Origin: CAVVEQ01 sp963802095
GTDB lineage: Bacteria > Chloroflexota > Anaerolineae > Anaerolineales > Anaerolineaceae
Direction: 5' to 3'
NCBI GenBank assembly: GCA_963802095.1
Contig: CAWDHI010000015.1
Location: 1-56,478, forward strand
Length of the DNA stretch: 56,478 bases
This document shows positions 51,464-56,478 of this stretch, in pieces (position 1 is the first letter of the stretch; each line of letters starts with the position of its first letter). The position numbers and the translations under genes are program-made. Under the pieces are notes generated by a model that was not told the DNA's origin, did not search any database, and saw nothing but the letters and a program-made list of their open reading frames with translations.

Positions 51464-53413
51464 ATGCCCAACAAAAACGCTCCCTCACCCACTGATTCCT
51501 TCTCAAAACTGGAGGAAGCCGCTTACCTGGCGCTCCAAATGTACTCAAATGTACATCGCGGCGCCGGGCATAATTCGCTTGTTTCCACCCGCTTGTTTGA
51601 TCAATCCCGCGATGTGGTTCTGGATTACCTCGGTTTGCCTGGGCACGATTTCGAAGTGATTTTTGCCAACCTGCAACGCGCAAAGGTTCTGAATAATCTT
51701 ATCGGAACAAATGATTGCCAGGCAATCACAAGCCAGGAGATCGGGTTGCCGCTGGGAGTTTGCGCGCTTGCGATCCGCAAAGAAAAATTGCCAAAGGGAA
51801 TTCCCTACGAGACTGGCGGCGGCACGGTGCGGGTGGTCTCGGAGGATCACGTCCTTTGGGCTGGTCCCCCGGACCGCTACGAGGCTGGTACGCCAGCGAT
51901 TCTCAATATCATTATCTTTGCCCGGGCTTTGCAGCTCTATAAACAAAATCCGAAGGCGTTCACGCAAAAGAATGGTGACCTTAAGAAGCTCCTTAGCCTA
52001 CTTAATAATCCGGCACCCGCGGGGATGCAGGGTGAAGCACTGCTCGCCTGGCTGAAACCCCGGTTGGTGGGCAGGGATGTGCTCGTCCCCACAGAAACGG
52101 GCAAGATCCCGTACACAAACCTGGATAACGGCGCCAGCACACCAAGTTTTGAACCTGTTTGGGAATGCTTCCGCCTGGCGATGCATATCTCTGAATCCGA
52201 ATATGCAACCCTCACCCGGGAAGCCAGGAAGATCTGCCTTGATTTCGTTGGCGCTCCTGAAAAAGATTTCGAGCTGATCTTTACCTCCAACACAACGGAA
52301 GGGTTGAACACATTCGCAAAGCTGGCATCCATATCTCTCGAAAGTGGAGAGGAGATGCTTATCCTCAATTCGCTTATCGAACACAACTCCAACGAACTCC
52401 CCTGGCGCCATACCCCGGGGTTAAACCTGATCCGCCTGGAAGCTGATGGAGATGGTTTCATAGATATCGCAAGGCTGGAAGAACTGCTGAAAGCTCACAA
52501 CAGCAAGGGCAGTAATGGAATGCCCGTCCGCTGGGTTTCGATCAGCGGTGCCTCCAACGTGTTGGGCGCTTTGAACGACCTAGAGTCGATCAGCACGATC
52601 ACCCATAAATACGGAGCGAAATTACTTGTGGATGCCGCCCAGTTGGTCGCCCACAGGCCGATCGACATGCAGAAAAGCGAAATTGATGCCCTGGTTTTTT
52701 CGGGGCACAAGGTATATGCCCCCTACGGTGCTGGTGCATTGATCCTGCGAAAAACAGCGTTAACCTTGGATCAGAAAATGGTGGCAGGGTTTAAATCCTC
52801 CGGAGCGGAAAACATCGCCGGGATCGCTGGCCTAGCTGCCGTCTTCAGCCTGCTCAAGCGGATCGGGATGGATGTCGTTGAGGAAGACGAACGGGTCCTT
52901 ACCCTCCAGCTGCTGGAGGGGTTGAAGGGCCTTCCAGGAATCAAGGTCTATGGGATCAAGGATGGCAATCACCCCCGGATGCATCGCCGCAGCGGTGTGG
53001 TCACCCTGGAACTCGGGGATACCCCATTCAACATTGCTTCCAACCGCCTGGCCGAGGTGGGCGGAGTTGGGGTTCGGAGCGGTTGTTTTTGCTCCCACCT
53101 GTTGGTCAAGCGTCTTTTGAATGTAGGTGCATTCCGCGCACGCCTGGTAGATATCGGCTTTACCTTCCTCAGCCGCTTCACCAAGCTGGTGATGCCCGGC
53201 CTGGTGCGCATCAGTATTGGGCTGGAAAACACACCGGAAGAGATCGGGCATTGCCTGGAGACAGTCCGCAAGGTGATTTCTGAAGAGCAACCCTGGTATA
53301 ACCGCATGATCGCCCGCAGCCATAACGGTTCGCCATTCTTCAAGCCTCCCCCCATCGCAGCGGTGATGGATGCGTATGTGGAAGAGATAGCCAGCCGGGT
53401 GTTTGAGGGCTGA
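51464..53413 (+). CDS. Class V aminotransferase with duplicated, degenerate N-terminal domain
   Basis: A roughly 649-residue PLP enzyme. Residues from about 210 on are a complete class V (cysteine desulfurase-like) domain: YTNLDNGASTPSFEPVWEC, FTSNTTEGLNTFAKLA, VRWVSISGASNVLGAL, LLVDAAQLVAHRPIDM, and the PLP lysine in VFSGHKVYAPYGAG. The first 190 residues are a second copy with a large internal deletion: YSNVHRGAGHNSLVSTRLF start fused directly to a C-terminal piece (PYETGGGTVRVVSED, PPDRYEAGTPAILNIIIFAR), without any SGHK. A GTG at 51434 is an alternative start; TATAAT lies at 51440-51445. Confidence 0.8.
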   Translation: MPNKNAPSPTDSFSKLEEAAYLALQMYSNVHRGAGHNSLVSTRLFDQSRDVVLDYLGLPGHDFEVIFANLQRAKVLNNLIGTNDCQAITSQEIGLPLGVCALAIRKEKLPKGIPYETGGGTVRVVSEDHVLWAGPPDRYEAGTPAILNIIIFARALQLYKQNPKAFTQKNGDLKKLLSLLNNPAPAGMQGEALLAWLKPRLVGRDVLVPTETGKIPYTNLDNGASTPSFEPVWECFRLAMHISESEYATLTREARKICLDFVGAPEKDFELIFTSNTTEGLNTFAKLASISLESGEEMLILNSLIEHNSNELPWRHTPGLNLIRLEADGDGFIDIARLEELLKAHNSKGSNGMPVRWVSISGASNVLGALNDLESISTITHKYGAKLLVDAAQLVAHRPIDMQKSEIDALVFSGHKVYAPYGAGALILRKTALTLDQKMVAGFKSSGAENIAGIAGLAAVFSLLKRIGMDVVEEDERVLTLQLLEGLKGLPGIKVYGIKDGNHPRMHRRSGVVTLELGDTPFNIASNRLAEVGGVGVRSGCFCSHLLVKRLLNVGAFRARLVDIGFTFLSRFTKLVMPGLVRISIGLENTPEEIGHCLETVRKVISEEQPWYNRMIARSHNGSPFFKPPPIAAVMDAYVEEIASRVFEG

Positions 53414-53528
53414 TCCTCTCCACGGATCCCGTTTTGCTGAAATCAACCCGGGACCACCCACCATCTTCCCCGCAACTTGTTCGACCATTTCTCGAATATC
53501 TTCCTAAATAACAAACAAGGAGATCAAA

Positions 53529-53732
53529 ATGGCTTCTGAACCCAAAAAGTTGTACCGTTCCCGTAACAGCAGGATGATATCCGGAGTATGCGGCGGACTC
53601 GCGGAATACATGAACATCGACCCGGTTGTCGTACGCCTTATCTTTGTGATCACGGCAATTTTCGGAGCCAGCATAGGATTCTGGGTGTATATCATCATGT
53701 GGATCGCGGTCCCGGAGCAGCCAGCCCAGTAG
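53529..53732 (+). CDS. PspC domain protein
   Basis: A 67-residue PspC: a PKKLYRSRNSRMISGVCGGL start and IDPVVVRLIFVITAIFGASI with two helices (the second ending in AVPEQPAQ). Phage-shock-like envelope-stress protein; minimal single-domain form. AAGGAG precedes the ATG at 53529. Confidence 0.93.
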   Translation: MASEPKKLYRSRNSRMISGVCGGLAEYMNIDPVVVRLIFVITAIFGASIGFWVYIIMWIAVPEQPAQ

Positions 53733-53745
53733 TCTGATCATTCCA

Positions 53746-54159
53746 ATGATCATTTACCTGACGCACTGCTCGAAGGACAAATCCGCGCAGGCAAAAGAAA
53801 GCGGCGAATGGCTGACCCCGGATAAGCTCTACACCGACCCTGGCTTGCAGGCTTTTATCGAACGCTGCAGGCAAACCGGATCCCGCTGGGCGATCCTTTC
53901 GGATAAGTATGGGGTGTTCTTCCCGCGGGAATCCCACGAATATTATGAAAAACCGCCCGCGAATGTCACCCCGGACGAGGAAAAAGTAATAACAGAGGAT
54001 CTCCAAACCCGGTTGGCAGGATACGGGGAGATCCATTTCTTCGTTCGCCGGGATACCTTTCATCCTTTTTATGAAAGAGTATTAATGAATGGGCAACTGG
54101 CAGACAGGGTGATTTTCTTTGAGGATCTATTGCAAATTTCAAAAAATGAACCGGTCTAA
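53746..54159 (+). CDS. DUF6884-like protein
   Basis: A 137-residue protein with IIYLTHCSKDKSAQAKESG, which has the Cys/Ser-Lys turn near the N terminus, followed by LYTDPGLQAFIERCRQTGSR and WAILSDKYGVFFPRESHEYY. It resembles DUF6884 proteins (related by fold to parts of YaaA-like or TGT-related enzymes), which are of unknown function. The C-terminal half is less distinctive. Last 4 bp overlap the convergent HIT gene. Confidence 0.65.
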   Translation: MIIYLTHCSKDKSAQAKESGEWLTPDKLYTDPGLQAFIERCRQTGSRWAILSDKYGVFFPRESHEYYEKPPANVTPDEEKVITEDLQTRLAGYGEIHFFVRRDTFHPFYERVLMNGQLADRVIFFEDLLQISKNEPV

Positions 54160-54647
54160 ACCGGTTCTTCATCCCAACTTTCCTTGAGCCGACGGTAGGT
54201 ATCTTCCAGCGATTCAGGGATCACCCGCATTTCCCCAACCGTCGACATATAGTTCGCATCCCCTCCCCAGCGGGGTACCACGTGGAAATGTACGTGCCCG
54301 GTGACACCCGCCCCCGCTGCCGTGCCGAGGTTTGCGCCAACATTGAATCCTTCCGCCCGATATACCCTGGCGATCACCCTGGTGGCAAGGTTGATCCCCT
54401 CCATCAGATCCGCCCGGTTGGATGCATCCAGTTCGGTGTAGGAGGCCTTATGGTCAAGGGGCACTACCATCACGTGCCCGCTTGTGTAGGGATAGCGGTT
54501 TAGGATCACAAAAATGCGTTCCCCCCGGTAGATCACCAGGTTTTCCATCCCGTCGATTTTTTTCAGCGCGTTACAAAAGATGCAGCCTTCTTCGCGTTCG
54601 GTGCGCTGTATGAACTTAATGCGCCAGGGCGCCCACAAGTGTTTCAT
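54156..54647 (-). CDS. HIT family hydrolase
   Basis: A 163-residue histidine-triad protein. It starts MKHLWAPWRIKFIQ, which is a common HIT N terminus (GalT/ApaH-like Ap4A phosphorylases). A CIFC motif (zinc-binding) and the HIT motif GHVHFHVVPRWGGD carry the catalytic His. ILNRYPYTSGHVMVVP is the core. Upstream in-frame codons to 54716 lack support, while GAGAAG is 6 nt before the chosen ATG. Confidence 0.92.
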   Translation of the reverse strand: MKHLWAPWRIKFIQRTEREEGCIFCNALKKIDGMENLVIYRGERIFVILNRYPYTSGHVMVVPLDHKASYTELDASNRADLMEGINLATRVIARVYRAEGFNVGANLGTAAGAGVTGHVHFHVVPRWGGDANYMSTVGEMRVIPESLEDTYRRLKESWDEEPV

Positions 54648-54794
54648 GTGACTTCTCGGTTGATCAAGTGTTTCATTAGTATGGAAGGATTTTAATCGAG
54701 AACTCCCTTCCATCAAAGGGGCAGGTCACCTTGACCAGCGATTTCACATTCGATAAAATGACTCCAATATCTCTGAATCCCATTGAAGGACAAT

Positions 54795-55721
54795 ATGACT
54801 CTGAAAACCCTGATCATTCTTAACCCCACCGCCGGAAAAGGATCCGCCGGGCGTAAAAGGAACGAGATATCCGAGTATTTTAAAGCGATCGGGCTGGATT
54901 TTGACCTGGTGGAGACCGAGCGCCCCGGGCACGGGATCGAATTGACTGGCAGGGCTGTCGCGGATAAATATGACGTGGTGGTCGCCGCAGGGGGGGATGG
55001 GACTTCCAATGAGGTGATCAACGGGCTGATGCTGGCCAAACGGGCCGGGGTCGGAAGCGCGGTGATGGGTGTGCTGCCAATCGGCCGTGGAAATGATTTT
55101 GCCTACAGTATGCATATCCCCACCGATTGGAAAGCAGCTGCAGACCTGCTGCTGAGTCTTCCACGCAAGCCGCTGGATATCGGTTTTGTAGTCAGCGAAT
55201 TTTTCCCCGACGGCCGCTATTTTGGCAACGGGGTTGGGATCGGTTTCGACGCCGTAGTAGGGTTCGTGGCCGCCCGCAGCAAACTGAGCGGGATAATGTC
55301 CTACCTGGTTGCCGCGATCAAGACGATCTATATCTTTTACACCGCCCCAAAGGTGCGCATTGAATTGGATGACCAGATCCTCACCCTGAACACCCTGATG
55401 GTCTCCATCATGAACGGCAGGCGTATGGGCGGCAGTTTCCAGATGGCACCTGATTCAAAAAGCAATGACGGGGTATTCGATATTTGTATCGCCGGTGATA
55501 TCAGCCGGGGGGGCATTTTCAAATTGATACCAAAATTCATGAAGGGCACCCAAGGGGAGGACCCTGCAGTTCAATTCATCCAGTCGCGCAATGTGACGGT
55601 GACCGCCGTGGAGGGGGTTCTGCCAGCGCATGCGGATGGCGAGACGCTCTGCGTGGAGGGGAAACGCCTGGTGGTGGAGCTGCTGCCCGGTCAATTCGAC
55701 CTGATCACACCAGGCGCATGA
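54795..55721 (+). CDS. Diacylglycerol kinase family protein (YegS/DgkB-like)
   Basis: A 308-residue lipid kinase. LIILNPTAGKGSAGRKRNEI, the catalytic nucleotide motif VVAAGGDGTSNEVINGLMLA, LPIGRGNDFAYSM, and a C-terminal beta domain (GVFDICIAGDISRGGIFKLI, ending LPGQFDLITPGA). It phosphorylates diacylglycerol or a related lipid at the membrane. Start at 54795 (ATG) with GAAGGA 6 nt before. The stop overlaps the PlsC gene start, so both probably work on phospholipid synthesis. Confidence 0.9.
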   Translation: MTLKTLIILNPTAGKGSAGRKRNEISEYFKAIGLDFDLVETERPGHGIELTGRAVADKYDVVVAAGGDGTSNEVINGLMLAKRAGVGSAVMGVLPIGRGNDFAYSMHIPTDWKAAADLLLSLPRKPLDIGFVVSEFFPDGRYFGNGVGIGFDAVVGFVAARSKLSGIMSYLVAAIKTIYIFYTAPKVRIELDDQILTLNTLMVSIMNGRRMGGSFQMAPDSKSNDGVFDICIAGDISRGGIFKLIPKFMKGTQGEDPAVQFIQSRNVTVTAVEGVLPAHADGETLCVEGKRLVVELLPGQFDLITPGA

Positions 55722-56401
55722 AATACGCCTTTCGCGATTTCGTCACCCGCATCATCAAAGCCATCATCGATGTAATTTGCATTGTCCATGCCGAAGATAT
55801 CAAAAAGGTTCCCTTAAAGGGACCTTTTATTTTGGCCGCCAACCACATCAATTTTTTGGAAGCGGTGATCTTTTTTACCTACACGCCGCCGCGCCCAATC
55901 ACCGGCATCGCCAAGATGGAAACCTGGGATAGCCCCATTCTGGGACCTCTCTTTTCGTTGTGGGGCGCGATCCCGATCAAGCGCGGGGAGGCCGACAGGG
56001 CGGCTTACGATGCCTGCATGCTGGCGCTGCAGGAAAACAAGATCCTCGCGATCCTTCCGGAGGGCACCCGCAGTGGGAATGGGCTGCTGCAGAGAGGGCA
56101 ACCGGGGATCGTTCTGCTGGCCGCGCGCAGCGGTCTGCCCATCCTGTCGGGGGTCGTCTGGGGGCAGGAGAGTTTTTGGCACAATCTGCGCCGCTTCAAA
56201 CGAACCGAGATCTTTATCCGGGTTGGAGAACCTTATATATTGAAAACCGGGGAGACATCTTTTGACCGGGATACCCGCCAGCGGTTGGCGGATGAGGTCA
56301 TGTACCGGCTTTCCGAGCTGATGCCGGAGAAATATCGCGGTGAATATGCGGACCTTAGCCTCTCGGATGCCTCGCTCTGGGCGCCCTATTCTTTTAAGTA
56401 G
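55718..56401 (+). CDS. 1-acyl-sn-glycerol-3-phosphate acyltransferase (PlsC-like)
   Basis: A 227-residue acyltransferase. The N-terminal acceptor motif is NHINFLEA; the classical HX4D is HX4E here. The FSLWGAIPIKRGEADR and LAILPEGTRSGNGLLQRG segments are the substrate-binding motifs II and III, and PILSGVVWGQESF the motif IV region. One helix, IIKAIIDVICIV, near the N terminus. It acylates lysophosphatidate, and its partner is the diacylglycerol kinase. Followed after 7 bp by the promoter of a tRNA. Confidence 0.9.
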   Translation: MKYAFRDFVTRIIKAIIDVICIVHAEDIKKVPLKGPFILAANHINFLEAVIFFTYTPPRPITGIAKMETWDSPILGPLFSLWGAIPIKRGEADRAAYDACMLALQENKILAILPEGTRSGNGLLQRGQPGIVLLAARSGLPILSGVVWGQESFWHNLRRFKRTEIFIRVGEPYILKTGETSFDRDTRQRLADEVMYRLSELMPEKYRGEYADLSLSDASLWAPYSFK

Positions 56402-56408
56402 TTCTAAC

Positions 56409-56437
56409 TTGACGCTTCTGCCGGGCAGGGGTATACT
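56409..56437 (+). promoter_or_regulatory. Promoter of the terminal tRNA
   Basis: TTGACG at 56409-56414, a 17-nt spacer, and TATACT at 56432-56437; the tRNA starts 12 nt downstream. Same geometry as the tRNA-Phe promoter. Confidence 0.85.
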
Positions 56438-56448
56438 CCACCTCGCGA

Positions 56449-56478
56449 TGCGGGGTAGAGCAGCGGTAGCTCGTCGGG
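56449..56478 (+). tRNA. Initiator-type tRNA-Met, partial (5' end)
   Basis: TGCGGGG acceptor half, TA, and the D arm GAGC-AGCGGTA-GCTC; then G and TCGGG, the beginning of an anticodon stem. The GTCGGG stem of three G:C pairs fits initiator tRNAs. The gene is cut by the window edge before the anticodon, so fMet is inferred. Confidence 0.7.

Overview
The window looks like a chromosomal segment from a Chloroflexota bacterium, most likely Anaerolineae. This is inferred from gene content, not from a database search. The clues are a run of Pro/Thr-rich 'TPT' surface proteins, an amino-acid-binding lipoprotein fused to an NBR1-Ig-like domain, GatCAB, the uncoupled dnaA-RNase J pair, a MalT-like regulator, sugar ABC transporters and roadblock/V4R signalling proteins. 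No phage, IS element or CRISPR array was seen.

Layout. (1) 1-9.1 kb, minus strand: membrane and transport genes (two SulP permeases, a ClC channel, a DUF2254 protein), small envelope proteins and a solute-binding lipoprotein. (2) 9.2-13.0 kb: a LuxR/MalT-type regulator and a LacD-like aldolase. (3) 13.1-15.1 kb: an ECF sigma/anti-sigma pair and SixA. (4) 15.2-16.1 kb: a strikingly A+T-rich islet with tiny overlapping ORFs next to a 5'-truncated acyltransferase. (5) 16.8-20.8 kb: two transporters, a GlsB-like protein, tRNA-Phe and a coiled-coil protein. (6) 21.3-30.3 kb: a 3D/G5 cell-wall protein, RsmA, a roadblock-V4R-GT2 operon, an SH3/nitroreductase pair, and a plus-strand run of an MBL-fold protein, MutY, Pcm and a phosphoesterase. 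(7) 30.4-33.8 kb: a sugar ABC importer (binding protein plus two permeases, no local ATPase). (8) 34.1-39.8 kb: a lipoprotein, RNase J, DnaA and an FAD oxidoreductase. (9) 39.9-45.7 kb: a DUF4153/4173-like membrane protein, FmdB, CYTH and a split GT39-like glycosyltransferase. (10) 45.8-56.5 kb, mostly plus: GatC, GatA, a CAP protein, GatB, GNAT, a class V aminotransferase, PspC, HIT, diacylglycerol kinase, PlsC, and the start of an initiator-type tRNA.

Reading-frame integrity is uneven. Six +1 frame breaks, each repaired by removing one base from or beside a short homopolymer, lie in the first 12 kb. The remaining 44 kb has one more, a -1 break at 43.87 kb that falls on an in-phase AAATTTA slippery heptamer. 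The first cluster looks like assembly error or local gene decay; the second could be error or programmed frameshifting. Several genes also have a -10 box only 6-9 nt upstream of ATG and no Shine-Dalgarno sequence, which suggests leaderless mRNAs.
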